29,812 bases of DNA from positions 1 through 29,812 of the IMG/VR virus record IMGVR_UViG_3300044675_001586, one strand, 5' to 3'. Shown here in pieces: positions 13,160 to 21,984 of the stretch. The notes beneath the pieces were generated by a model. That model ran no database searches. It had not been told where the DNA came from and worked only from the letters and a program-made list of their open reading frames with translations. Position 1 is the stretch's first letter. Every line of letters starts with the position of its first letter. Origin of the DNA: a virus. Position numbers and translations under genes: made by a program.

Positions 13160-13384
13160 ATGGCAAAGAAAGGTTTTTACATACGGCATAACACCAAAGA
13201 CAATAGCATAATGCTCAATGTCTTTGTAGAGGATTTTAAGGCGTATTTAGACACTTTGCAGTCAGATGATGGTTGGGTTAAGCTGAGGATATTTGAGAGG
13301 CAAGAAGTGGACTCAAAAGGCTTTACACACGATATGCATGCAATAGTCTTGAATAAACAAACTGATAATCATGAGCAACGTTAA
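13160..13384 (+). CDS. Small conserved-looking phage protein, first late gene
   Basis: A 74-aa protein beginning MAKKGFYIRHNTKDNSIMLN, with VFVEDFKAYLDTL, DDGWVKLRIFERQ and KGFTHDMHA. Proteins of this pattern are common small genes near terminase in Bacteroidota phages; their function is unknown. The fold looks mixed alpha/beta. It overlaps the small-terminase gene by 14 bp. Confidence 0.6.
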   Translation: MAKKGFYIRHNTKDNSIMLNVFVEDFKAYLDTLQSDDGWVKLRIFERQEVDSKGFTHDMHAIVLNKQTDNHEQR

Positions 13385-13652
13385 AGGATGGGGTGGGAAG
13401 AGACCTGGAGCGGGTCGAAAAAAGAGGATGGATGAAGAGGAGCAGATGGAGAAATTATCTGTTTTCGAGCCTGATGCCTTCAAGGCTTGGGGTGAAAAGA
13501 TAAAGGAGAAGGATATGGAAGCCATTAAACTCTTTGTGAAATACTACTTGGGCGAACCAGTAAAGAAAGTTGAGCAGACAATCGAAGGAAATTTATCAGG
13601 ATTAGTTGTAGAAATAATCAATGGGGCAACCGCTGAAAATACAAACAAGTAG
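13371..13652 (+). CDS. Small terminase subunit (putative)
   Basis: A 93-aa protein with the N-terminal basic motif GWGGKRPGAGRKK typical of phage TerS-like and other DNA-binding proteins, followed by helices (about 22-65) and a short C-terminal tail. It overlaps the large terminase gene by 32 bp, the standard order. It would recognise phage DNA and present it to the motor. It is shorter than many TerS proteins and the assignment leans on the neighbour. Confidence 0.7.
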   Translation: MSNVKGWGGKRPGAGRKKRMDEEEQMEKLSVFEPDAFKAWGEKIKEKDMEAIKLFVKYYLGEPVKKVEQTIEGNLSGLVVEIINGATAENTNK

Positions 13653-14769
13653 AGTATTCGAAATCCTCAAGGATTCGAATTCCCGTATCACTGTGATGCA
13701 GGGTGGATCACGCAGCGGTAAAACGTACAACATAATTCTGTGGTTTGTCATAAAACTCCTCCAAGAAAGGGGTAAAACGCTTTCGATTGTGAGGCAGTCA
13801 CTTCCGAGTATCAAGGGGTCGGTTCTGAGGGATTTCATTGAAATCCTGCTGAAAATGGGTATTTACGATGAGTCGAATCACAATAAGACCGAGCAGACTT
13901 ACAATCTCAATGGAAACCTGGTTGAGTTCGTTTCCGTTGACCAACCGCATAAAATACGGGGTAGGAAGAGAACTTACCTATTCATGAACGAGTGTACCGA
14001 AATGTCTTATGAGGCATGGGTGCAGTTGACCATGAGAACGGAGGGTAAAATCGTTCTTGATTATAATCCATCGGATGAGTACCATTGGGTGTTCGATAAA
14101 GTCATTCCAAGAGATGATGCTGATTTCTTTATCACCACTTACAAAGACAATCCATTTCTGCCGAAGGAACTCGTTGCTGAAATAGAACGCCTCAAAGATG
14201 CTGATGAGAATTACTGGCTTGTCTACGGATTAGGGCAGAAAGGTAATCAGAATGACACAGTTTATACCCATTGGAGGCCAGTAACGAAGATGCCTGAAGG
14301 TGAGACGGTTTACGGACTTGACTTTGGTTTTAACAACCCATCAGCAATGGTTAAAGTTGTATTTTATGATGGTGGGATTTACGCAGAGGAGATGCTATAT
14401 GAAACTAAGCTAACCACCAATGATCTTGTAGATAGGATTAAGAATCTCGGCATTTCAGCTTATGATGAGATATTTTGCGATTCTGCCGAGCCGAAGACCA
14501 TTGAGGAACTTGTGCGTAATGGGTTCAATGCAAAGCCATCAAACAAAGATGTCTTTGTTGGGATACAAAAGATAAAATCTTTGCCGTTCTTTGTGCTTGA
14601 TACTTCAGCCAATCTTATCAAGGAACTTAAAAACTACAAGTGGAAAACTGACAAGAATGGTAAGAGATTGGATGAGCCTGTGAAATTCATGGATCACGCC
14701 ATTGACGGACTTAGATATAGTGTATACACGAAATTAAACGCTCCTCAATTAACCTGGGGAATAATATAA
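13621..14769 (+). CDS. Large terminase subunit (packaging motor)
   Basis: A 382-aa ATPase-nuclease of the Terminase_3 type. ATPase: Walker A GGSRSGKT (28-35), Walker B TYLFMNE with Asn123-Glu124, and coupling motif DYNPS (147-151). RNase H-like nuclease: Asp234 in GLDFGFNNP, Asp287 in FCDSAEP, and Asp358/Asp362 in FMDHAIDGLRYS. It pumps DNA into the prohead and cuts it. All expected catalytic acidic residues are present. The Asn in Walker B is common in this family. Confidence 0.92.
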   Translation: MGQPLKIQTSRVFEILKDSNSRITVMQGGSRSGKTYNIILWFVIKLLQERGKTLSIVRQSLPSIKGSVLRDFIEILLKMGIYDESNHNKTEQTYNLNGNLVEFVSVDQPHKIRGRKRTYLFMNECTEMSYEAWVQLTMRTEGKIVLDYNPSDEYHWVFDKVIPRDDADFFITTYKDNPFLPKELVAEIERLKDADENYWLVYGLGQKGNQNDTVYTHWRPVTKMPEGETVYGLDFGFNNPSAMVKVVFYDGGIYAEEMLYETKLTTNDLVDRIKNLGISAYDEIFCDSAEPKTIEELVRNGFNAKPSNKDVFVGIQKIKSLPFFVLDTSANLIKELKNYKWKTDKNGKRLDEPVKFMDHAIDGLRYSVYTKLNAPQLTWGII

Positions 14770-14773
14770 CAAT

Positions 14774-16150
14774 ATGGGTATTTTAGATATATTCAAGAAA
14801 AAAGGACTTAATCCAAATATCGGAGCGCAGCGTGAAGTTCAAGCCGTTAATGGTGTTGTACTTCAGCCATACTATCAACAGGCGTATGTTGATGATGGTT
14901 ACATGGGCAATTCAGATGTTTACTCCATTGTGACATTCCTTGCGAGAAAAGCAGGGTCAATCCCTTGGTACGTCTACAAGATGAAGCCAGGTGAGAAGGC
15001 GAAAACATCATTAGAGCGTTATAAGCAACTATCTAAAGGTCTGCACAACAAGGGAGCGTTTGAACGTGCCTTGATGGAGCGGAAGAACGCCTATGAGGAA
15101 AATATGGTAACGGGAACTCCGTTGGCGAAGTTATTGGAGCGACCAAATCCACAACAGGCACAAGACCAGTTCTTTCAGAACTTATTCGGTTACAGAATTC
15201 TCAGCGGTGAGGGTAACATCTATGGGAACGATGGTAACATAGAGAATGGGAAATTCCTTGAACTTAACGTATTGCCGACTCAATTCCTTGAGATTTACCC
15301 TGATCCGAATGACCTTTACGGGTTATTGGGGTATAAACTCATGGTTGCTCAAGGTATCAACATCCCAAAGGCAAATGTATGCCATTGGAAATCTTGGAAC
15401 CCAGATTTTAACGATGTAACTCGTTCACACCTTAGAGGTGTTTCTCCACTCCGTTCAGCGTGGAAACTCTTGAGGATGTCAAACAACGCAGCCGATGCAT
15501 CAGCTAAGATGACACAAAATGGTGGTGCAAAGGGTGCGCTTGTTCCGCAGCCTGTAAATAACAATATCCCTCAGATGACACCCGAACAGGCATCAATTAT
15601 CCAACGTGCAATCAATGAGCGAATTAACGGCACGGATAACAAAGGTTCAGTTGGAGTGATGCAATACCCTTACAACTACCTCAATTTCGGTTTGTCATCG
15701 GTTGACATGGAACTTGTGAAGACTCTGCAAATGACTTTGCATCAATGGTGTCGGGTATTTGGTATGCCCATCGTATTGTTCGATACTGACACCTCAAGCT
15801 ATAACAACTACACCAATGGTATGCGTGACCTTATTACTAACACCATTGCACCGCTTTGTGCTGAGTTACGTGATGAGTTGAACGCATGGCTCGTTCCAAG
15901 GTTCGGTGAAAACGTTTACATTGATTTCGATATCTCTGCACTGCCAGAACTCCAATCTGACATGGAGAAGATGGTTTCTCAGCTTAAACAAGCCGATTGG
16001 CTGACATTTGATGAGAAGAGGACTGCGATGGGTTATGAAGAGAAAGGCGGTGCTTATGCATCATCATATGTAAGCGGAGGCATGATGCCACTTGAGATGT
16101 CAATGATGGATTTAACTGTTCCAGATGACAATAATGGAAATGGTATATGA
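14774..16150 (+). CDS. Portal protein, HK97 type
   Basis: A 458-aa protein with an early DVYSIVTFLARKAGSIPW stretch, LLERPNPQQAQDQFF, SGEGNIYG, and the CHWKSWNPDFND to RGVSPLRSAWKLL region, all features of Phage_portal proteins. Twelve copies would form the ring at one capsid vertex through which DNA passes and to which the tail attaches. It starts 4 bp after the terminase gene. The C-terminal 40 residues are acidic and Met-rich (GGMMPLEMSMMD). Confidence 0.9.
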   Translation: MGILDIFKKKGLNPNIGAQREVQAVNGVVLQPYYQQAYVDDGYMGNSDVYSIVTFLARKAGSIPWYVYKMKPGEKAKTSLERYKQLSKGLHNKGAFERALMERKNAYEENMVTGTPLAKLLERPNPQQAQDQFFQNLFGYRILSGEGNIYGNDGNIENGKFLELNVLPTQFLEIYPDPNDLYGLLGYKLMVAQGINIPKANVCHWKSWNPDFNDVTRSHLRGVSPLRSAWKLLRMSNNAADASAKMTQNGGAKGALVPQPVNNNIPQMTPEQASIIQRAINERINGTDNKGSVGVMQYPYNYLNFGLSSVDMELVKTLQMTLHQWCRVFGMPIVLFDTDTSSYNNYTNGMRDLITNTIAPLCAELRDELNAWLVPRFGENVYIDFDISALPELQSDMEKMVSQLKQADWLTFDEKRTAMGYEEKGGAYASSYVSGGMMPLEMSMMDLTVPDDNNGNGI

Positions 16151-16304
16151 GAAATACCCAAAGACACAGGCAGAACGTAATTGCTTGATAGAGAAGAGGA
16201 TGATGGATGCGCTACGGGCATCATATAAACTAAAGTTAGAAAATGAACGCAAAGCAGAGGAAGGAATACTGGATGAAAACGGAGAGACTCAGAGCAGGTC
16301 TTGA
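16134..16304 (+). CDS. 56-aa hypothetical protein overlapping portal and head genes
   Basis: A short frame starting 17 bp before the portal stop (a second ATG two codons on, at 16140, is equally good) and ending 62 bp inside the next gene. The product is Lys/Glu/Arg-rich and helical, containing TQAERNCLIEKR. It fills the otherwise unexplained 92-bp gap between portal and head protein. Moderate support only. Confidence 0.45.
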   Translation: MEMVYEKYPKTQAERNCLIEKRMMDALRASYKLKLENERKAEEGILDENGETQSRS

Positions 16305-17118
16305 TAAAAAGTACTTTGAGCAGGTTCAGCAATCTGTTTGGAATACTTTCAAGCGTTTCGCTCGTGACATCGAAGTCATCGGAATTGATGCTGCACGTTC
16401 ACGGCTTGGCTTGGATTTGTGGGATAAGGAAATGCTAAAGATATTTGAATCACTTTATAAAGAATCTGTTTTACTATTTGGCAATAGTGTTTATAGGGCA
16501 TTGCGGATTGAATCCCAAAAGGCTGAAACCTTTGGATTTAATCGTGAGTGGACTGATGCGGTACTTGAGTTTCTTATGAAGCAGGGATTTGTCTTGGTGG
16601 CTGATATTACCTCAACAACTAAGAAGAAACTGAACGACATCGTGACCAAAGGAATCGAAGAAGGTTTAGGCGTGGATGAGATTGTGAAACTAATCCTTTC
16701 TGATGAGAACCTCGCATATTCAGCCATGAGGGCAAGGAGAATTGTGAGAACTGAGGTAATGCGCTCAAGCAACATAGGAGCAATGAAAGGAGCGGAGGCG
16801 CATGGATTTTATGTAGATAAAGAATGGATTTCAGCAAGGGATAAGCGGACACGCAGAATCCCTGAAGATGAATTTGACCACGTGCAGATGGATGGGAAGG
16901 TAGTTCCGTTTGAAGAGCCGTTCACCTCCACGGGTAAAAAGGGTGAGCCTGTGGTAATCATGCAGCCTGGTCAATTAAGTGATGAAAGTAATGGAATATT
17001 TGCACCTCCAGGATTCACAATCAATTGCCGTTGCACGGTTGGATTCATCCCCAAGCGTGATGCCAATGGTCGTTTATTAAGGAAACCAAGATTAAATGAA
17101 CCTCAAATTATATCATAA
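16243..17118 (+). CDS. Minor head protein, Mu-F-like
   Basis: A 291-aa protein with the Phage_Mu_F signature in its second half: RRIVRTEVMRSSNIGAMKGA (about 162-181), KEWISARDKRTR, HVQMDGKVVPFEEPF and the C-terminal INCRCTVGF. Such proteins sit inside the head next to the portal and help assembly or DNA ejection. The start begins MNAKQRKEYW, common for this group in Bacteroidota phages. Its stop overlaps the next ATG by one base (TAATG). Confidence 0.85.
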   Translation: MNAKQRKEYWMKTERLRAGLDKKYFEQVQQSVWNTFKRFARDIEVIGIDAARSRLGLDLWDKEMLKIFESLYKESVLLFGNSVYRALRIESQKAETFGFNREWTDAVLEFLMKQGFVLVADITSTTKKKLNDIVTKGIEEGLGVDEIVKLILSDENLAYSAMRARRIVRTEVMRSSNIGAMKGAEAHGFYVDKEWISARDKRTRRIPEDEFDHVQMDGKVVPFEEPFTSTGKKGEPVVIMQPGQLSDESNGIFAPPGFTINCRCTVGFIPKRDANGRLLRKPRLNEPQIIS

Positions 17119-18245
17119 TGCCGATAACAAGGTGCGAAAACGGAAATTGGAGAATTGGAGATGGTGAATGCGTATTTACATCTGAATCGAATGCAGCAAG
17201 GGCATACGCTGAATATCTTGAAGAGGAAGAGAATGAGTACAAAGAAGAAACCTACAACGATTACCCAGAGGCTGCAACTAATAATGCAAAGAGAGCATTA
17301 AAGTACAAGGAAGAGAATGGCAGTGATTGTGGTACTCCTGTTGGATGGGCAAGAGCCAATCAGTTAGCAAAGAGAGAAAGAGTTTCAAGTGACACAATAG
17401 CAAGGATGGCATCCTTTAAAAGGCATCAGCAGAATAAAGATGTGCCTTATGATGAGGGATGCGGTGGTATCATGTGGGATGCTTGGGGTGGTGATGCAGG
17501 GATTGAATGGGCAATAACTAAGTTAAATCAAATAGACAATAAAAAAAGTATGATATACAATTATAAACATCAGTCAATCGACATCAAGGATGTTGATGCT
17601 AAACAAGGTATAGTTACAGGATATTTCTCCGCATTTGGAAATGTGGACTCCGATGGTGACATAATGATGCCAGGAGCATTTAAACGTTCCATCCAAGACT
17701 GGGGGCCAGAGGCAAAGGGCAGAGTAAAACATCTTATGAACCATGATCCGAGTAAGCCACTTGGTAAAATTATTGAACTAAAAGAAGACGGATACGGCTT
17801 GTACTATCGTTCAAAGATAGGTACTCACAAACTTGGTCAGGACTTCATCAAGATGGTTGAATCAGACCTCATCAAAGAGCATTCAATAGGATTCAGAATA
17901 TTAAGGGAGCAAAAGAACGCTGAAGCGAATGAGATTCATGAGGTGATGCTTTTTGAAGGTTCTTCACTCACCGCTTGGGGTGCAAATGAAGCTACCCCAA
18001 TTGTGAATATGAAGTCAATAACTGAGATTACCGAATATAAAAATACTATTCGTAATTTTGAGAAGTTTATCCGTGATAGTGATGTCACTGATGAAACGAT
18101 TGAACTTTGTCTTATTAAAGTCAGACAACTCGCACAGGCGGTTGAAAAAATGAGTACCACGATTGCTACTGAAAAAGAGCAAGAGCAGGGAAAAGAGATA
18201 AAAGTGCCAGTGGACTCATTTATAAACATAATAAAAAACATTTAA
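17118..18245 (+). CDS. Prohead protease (S78) with extra N-terminal domains
   Basis: A 375-aa fusion. Residues about 150-300 are an HK97-type prohead protease, with His209 in MNHDPSKPLG, Ser256 in EHSIGFR and an acidic residue in the IHEVMLFEGSSLT stretch as catalytic candidates. It would trim the capsid N-terminal arm during maturation. In front are two domains not needed by the type enzyme: a short Cys-containing module (ENGNWRIGDGECVF, 7-20) and a region at about 48-138 with AKRALKYKEENG, CGTPVGWARANQLA and YDEGCGGIMWDAWGG, seen in other phage proteins but of unknown role. The C-terminal 70 residues are helical. Confidence 0.85.
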   Translation: MPITRCENGNWRIGDGECVFTSESNAARAYAEYLEEEENEYKEETYNDYPEAATNNAKRALKYKEENGSDCGTPVGWARANQLAKRERVSSDTIARMASFKRHQQNKDVPYDEGCGGIMWDAWGGDAGIEWAITKLNQIDNKKSMIYNYKHQSIDIKDVDAKQGIVTGYFSAFGNVDSDGDIMMPGAFKRSIQDWGPEAKGRVKHLMNHDPSKPLGKIIELKEDGYGLYYRSKIGTHKLGQDFIKMVESDLIKEHSIGFRILREQKNAEANEIHEVMLFEGSSLTAWGANEATPIVNMKSITEITEYKNTIRNFEKFIRDSDVTDETIELCLIKVRQLAQAVEKMSTTIATEKEQEQGKEIKVPVDSFINIIKNI

Positions 18246-18247
18246 CA

Positions 18248-19417
18248 ATGGAAGAATTAAAAAAGTTTGAGGATGCTCTTGCATCCAAGTTGGCAGAGCA
18301 AAAAGCTGCCGTTTCAGCAGAAAACGAAAAGGCTGCTAAAGCCTTCGAAACACGCATTGAGCAAATCAATGAGCAATTGGTAAAAAACAATCAGTCTTTG
18401 GAAGAGGCTCGTAAAGATGCCCTTGAAGCAAAGGCAGCATTGGGTAAAATCAATGCAAAGACTGAGAGCAAGGTTGCAACCTCTTACGCAGAGCATATCA
18501 ACGCTATCAAAGCTGAGATTGCTAATGTTGTAGAGAAAGGTTACAACGAAATCAAAAATGCTGCACGTACAAATGGTAAGGGTTTCTCAGCAGACCTTGA
18601 CCTGAAAGCAGTAGGCACAATGACCATTTCAAACAACCTGACTGGTTCTGTTTACACATCTTATGTTGACAATCCTGCTTTGCGTTCATTCGTGAATCCG
18701 CACCTCCGCAGTGTGTTCAACATCATCCCTGTAAGCACTGGTTCAGTATCTTTCCCACGTGGTAATACCCCCGTGGGAGAAGGCTCGTTTGGCAAACAAT
18801 CGGAAAATTCTGCTAAGGCTCAGGTGGATTATGACGTAACTGTGGTTAATACTGCATTGTCATTCATCGCAGGATACGCCAAGGTTAGCCGTCAGATGAT
18901 TGATGATTTGCCTTTCTTGCAAGCTTACTTGCAGCAGTCTCTTATCGAAGATTTCCAAAAGGCTGAAGATACTTACTATCTGAACGCTATCGCTGCATCT
19001 GCTACCGCAGGTTCTTCTTCAGGTGCTAACACTGCCGAGAAGTTTATCGATTACCTCGCTCAATTGGGTGCATCCAATTGGACTGCTAACCTCGCTTTGA
19101 CAACTCATGCAGGTTGGGCAGGACTTTTGAAAACCAAAGGTTCTGATTATTCTGTACCTGGTGGAATGACAATTGATCTCAATGGTAATGTTCGTATCGC
19201 AGGTGTTCCTGTTATTCCTCATAGCCTTGTAACTGCATCTAAGATTTATGTAATGGATACTACAAAGTTTGCCATTGCTCAACAATCTGGTCTTGCAGTA
19301 AGGTCAACCGAGTTCGACCAAGATGACTTCATCAAGAATCTCATCACTTTCAGATGCGAGGCTCGTTGTGAACTTCTTCAGTTCCAACCAAGCGCAGCAG
19401 TTTACGGAGCAATCTAA
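18248..19417 (+). CDS. Major capsid protein, HK97 fold
   Basis: A 389-aa protein. Residues 1 to about 105 are a Lys/Glu/Ala-rich coiled coil, the delta-domain scaffold that the upstream protease is expected to remove. The rest is the HK97-fold shell protein, with LRSFVNPHLRSVFNIIPV, the extended FPRGNTPVGEGSFGKQ loop, SRQMIDDLPFLQAYLQQSL (spine helix region) and VTASKIYVMD near the end. It starts 3 bp after the protease stop. An intrinsic terminator follows, which suggests capsid mRNA is partly ended there. Confidence 0.92.
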   Translation: MEELKKFEDALASKLAEQKAAVSAENEKAAKAFETRIEQINEQLVKNNQSLEEARKDALEAKAALGKINAKTESKVATSYAEHINAIKAEIANVVEKGYNEIKNAARTNGKGFSADLDLKAVGTMTISNNLTGSVYTSYVDNPALRSFVNPHLRSVFNIIPVSTGSVSFPRGNTPVGEGSFGKQSENSAKAQVDYDVTVVNTALSFIAGYAKVSRQMIDDLPFLQAYLQQSLIEDFQKAEDTYYLNAIAASATAGSSSGANTAEKFIDYLAQLGASNWTANLALTTHAGWAGLLKTKGSDYSVPGGMTIDLNGNVRIAGVPVIPHSLVTASKIYVMDTTKFAIAQQSGLAVRSTEFDQDDFIKNLITFRCEARCELLQFQPSAAVYGAI

Positions 19418-19439
19418 ATCCTGTTTCTTGCTAAATAAC

Positions 19440-19470
19440 GGGGGAGGTGTAAAAGCCTTCCCCTATTTTT
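19440..19470 (+). terminator. Intrinsic terminator after capsid gene
   Basis: GGGGGAGG (19440-19447) pairs with CCTTCCCC (19456-19463) with one G-T pair and an 8-nt loop, followed by TATTTTT up to 19470. The next gene's ATG begins at 19471, so the T-run is also its leader. It would lower transcription of the glycosyltransferases and tail genes relative to capsid. Confidence 0.75.
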
Positions 19471-20028
19471 ATGAATACTATACTACTAACTACACACGAT
19501 TCACCAAGAACAGAAGGGGCATACAACCATCTACTATCTCATGGTTTTGATGCTGATATATTTTACGCTATAAAGAATGATGATGCGAAAACATCATTCA
19601 ACTTATCAATGCAGCACATCACTTCACAAAGTGATGGTATTTTATGGTTCTTTGAAGATGATGTTTATTTGAAGGATTCAGCACATTTGCACGATGCAAT
19701 AAATCAAATGCCAAGTGATTGGGATATGCTCTATCTTGGAGCAAATCTTGTTGCACCAATACAAAGGCATTCTGATAATCTATTCCGCACGTTTGGAGCA
19801 TGGACAACTCACGCAGTATGCTTTAATAACGCTAAAGCACTCTGTGAGGCGTACCAAGACACTACACAGATGTTTGATGATTGGCTCAAGGATAATATAC
19901 ACCCAAGAGGTAAAAGCTACATCGTTTCACCTATGATTGCGTGGCAAAAACCACATGAATCACCACTTTGGAATCACTATGCTGATTATACCGATATATT
20001 TAACGCATCAGCAAATAAAATACTATGA
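19471..20028 (+). CDS. Glycosyltransferase, GT25-like
   Basis: A 185-aa protein that begins ILLTTHDSPR and contains LWFFEDDVYL (acidic metal-binding triad Glu62-Asp63-Asp64), DWDMLYLGAN and GAWTTHAVCFN, the pattern of GT-A fold enzymes related to LPS glycosyltransferase family 25. It would move a sugar from a nucleotide donor to a protein or glycan. It starts directly after the capsid terminator and overlaps a second glycosyltransferase by 4 bp (ATGA). Being in the head module, it may glycosylate virion proteins; altering host surface glycans is the alternative. No membrane segment. Confidence 0.75.
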   Translation: MNTILLTTHDSPRTEGAYNHLLSHGFDADIFYAIKNDDAKTSFNLSMQHITSQSDGILWFFEDDVYLKDSAHLHDAINQMPSDWDMLYLGANLVAPIQRHSDNLFRTFGAWTTHAVCFNNAKALCEAYQDTTQMFDDWLKDNIHPRGKSYIVSPMIAWQKPHESPLWNHYADYTDIFNASANKIL

Positions 20029-20999
20029 ATATACTCGCATCCATTCATTTATACCCACCTCAACACAATTGCGGTGCTGAATATATGTTGCATGGAATAC
20101 TAAAGCACTTACAATCAGAAGGACACCATATTAAAATATTACTACATCAAGCCAACCACTACAAAATAACCAACAATTATGTTTTCGATGGTATTGATGT
20201 ATTCCCACCGAATTCAAATGTCATTGAAGGACTAATGAGATGGTCAGATGTAGTATTCACCCACTTGGATTATACAAGGTGGACAATTCACACCGCTAAA
20301 CTTTATCGAAAACCAGTATTTCACCTTATTCATAATTCTCATCCGTACCCTGAAATTATTGATGCTGAGAATAAACAACATATCATTTATAATTCTTTTT
20401 GGCTAAAATCCTTATTGAACTACAATTTCCCTAATTTTGTATTAACCCCTCCTTGCGACTATCGTTATTACGATACTAATACTGACACTTCCAAGAATAC
20501 TTACATTACACTAATTAACTTAAACGAGAACAAAGGGGGTAAGGTCTTTGCAGATATTGCCCGTGCGATGCCACATAAACGATTTTTAGGTGTTCTTGGT
20601 TCATACGATGAACAAGTAACCGAAAATCTGCCAAATGTGGTATATGTGAAAAATAATCCGAACATACTTGAGACTTACAAACAGACTCGTATTTTACTTA
20701 TGCCATCAAACTATGAATCATGGGGAAGAACGGCAACGGAGGCAATGTCAAGCGGTATTCCTGTGATTTGTACTGAGGCAGATGGTTTAAAGGAAAACTG
20801 CGGTAAAGCAGGTATTTACATTAAAAACAGAACCGATGTTAAGGAATGGGTCAGAAGAATTACTGAACTTGATGAAGAAAAAGCCTATCAAGGAGCATCA
20901 AGAAAAGCAAAAGCAAGAAGCAGAGAACACGATCCGAGAGAAGCACTTAGTCAATTCTCAACTTGGTTCAAAGAAAAAGCATACGAATGGTATACATAA
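20025..20999 (+). CDS. Glycosyltransferase, GT4-like (GT-B fold)
   Basis: A 324-aa enzyme. The N-terminal half has the acceptor-domain start MNILASIHLYPP..CGAEYMLHG, where GAE resembles the GGAE motif of GT4 proteins. The C-terminal donor half has LINLNENKGG, VLGSYDE and the EX7E motif in ESWGRTATEAMSSGIPVI (Glu231, Glu239). These enzymes are cytoplasmic and retaining. Coupled translation with the GT25-like gene suggests sequential sugar additions on one substrate. It overlaps the connector gene downstream by 13 bp, so the pair is embedded in the late operon, not a loose insertion. Confidence 0.8.
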   Translation: MNILASIHLYPPQHNCGAEYMLHGILKHLQSEGHHIKILLHQANHYKITNNYVFDGIDVFPPNSNVIEGLMRWSDVVFTHLDYTRWTIHTAKLYRKPVFHLIHNSHPYPEIIDAENKQHIIYNSFWLKSLLNYNFPNFVLTPPCDYRYYDTNTDTSKNTYITLINLNENKGGKVFADIARAMPHKRFLGVLGSYDEQVTENLPNVVYVKNNPNILETYKQTRILLMPSNYESWGRTATEAMSSGIPVICTEADGLKENCGKAGIYIKNRTDVKEWVRRITELDEEKAYQGASRKAKARSREHDPREALSQFSTWFKEKAYEWYT

Positions 21000-21544
21000 A
21001 TAGCGTAGTTATTCAAGCCGATGCCGTTGCAGAGCCTGTGAGCAGGACTGATGCTAAGAATTGGATGAGAATTGACTACACATCTGATGATACTTTAATT
21101 GATAATCTGATTTCCGCTGCGAGGCAACATCTTGAGAAATTAACGGGGAGGTCATTTGCAAATAAGTTGATTCAAGCCAATGTTGAATGCACTGGTCAGA
21201 ATCCTAAAGTATGGATAATTGATTTGCCTTATTCTCCTTTGGTCTGCGTTAATAGCGTGACAATGAAAGAGGGTATCAATGACAATGAGGCTTTGACTGT
21301 GAATGATGACTATGAGGTGATAGGCGGTAAATTATGGTTGTACATCCCAGGTACCTATACTGTCACATATCAGGCAGGATATGGTACACTTCCAAATGAT
21401 TTGAGGAATGACATTTTAACGCTTGTTTCGTGGATGTACGAAAATAGGGGCAAGAAGATGAATGCTGATCCAAGGCAATCTGTTTCGCAATATCCTTCAT
21501 GGGAAGGGTTGAATTATCACCAATATAGGCAAGTAGTTATATAA
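20987..21544 (+). CDS. Head-tail connector, gp6-like
   Basis: The ATG at 20987 gives 185 aa; an upstream in-frame start would overlap the glycosyltransferase more. The N-terminal part, VSRTDAKNWMRIDYTSDDTLIDNLISAARQHLEKLTGR, is the classic start of gp6/DUF3199-type connectors. A beta-rich middle (LPYSPLVCVNSV, TVTYQAGYG, LPNDLRNDILTLVSWMYENRG) follows. It would form the ring joining the portal to the tail. Confidence 0.8.
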   Translation: MVYINSVVIQADAVAEPVSRTDAKNWMRIDYTSDDTLIDNLISAARQHLEKLTGRSFANKLIQANVECTGQNPKVWIIDLPYSPLVCVNSVTMKEGINDNEALTVNDDYEVIGGKLWLYIPGTYTVTYQAGYGTLPNDLRNDILTLVSWMYENRGKKMNADPRQSVSQYPSWEGLNYHQYRQVVI

Positions 21545-21984
21545 TGGCTAAAGGATTTAACATAGAGGTTTCAGATAGAGCAATTAACAATATTCTTAAA
21601 AAGTATAAGAATAAAGTTGATGATGCTGCTATTGAGATTGACTTGGAACTTGCAGGGTATGGTGAGCAAATGGCAAGGAACGCCAAGAATATAGTAGTAG
21701 TTGATACAGGAAGGCTAAAAGGTTCAATCTCACTTAGAAAAAAAGAGTTCATGAATTATGAACTTGTGGCTCAAACTAATTACGCAGCTTATATTGAATT
21801 CGGCACGGGCGATAATTATCAGATACCTGAATATAAGGAATGGGATGCAATTGCTGCCAAATTCAAGGGGAAAGGACTAAGAAAGGTAAACATGATGCCA
21901 CGACCATTTATGAGACCATCAATCTTGAAATACTGGCCTGAGTTTAAAAAAAGAGTAATAGAGGTATTGAAATATAATAAATGA
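21544..21984 (+). CDS. Head-tail completion protein, HK97 gp10-like
   Basis: A 146-aa protein with VVVDTGRLKGSISLRKK, TNYAAYIEFGTG and MMPRPFMRPS, the three signature blocks of the HK97-gp10 family. These proteins cap the connector and help the tail attach. Start overlaps the previous stop by one base (TAATG), and the end overlaps the next gene by 4 bp. Confidence 0.85.
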   Translation: MAKGFNIEVSDRAINNILKKYKNKVDDAAIEIDLELAGYGEQMARNAKNIVVVDTGRLKGSISLRKKEFMNYELVAQTNYAAYIEFGTGDNYQIPEYKEWDAIAAKFKGKGLRKVNMMPRPFMRPSILKYWPEFKKRVIEVLKYNK

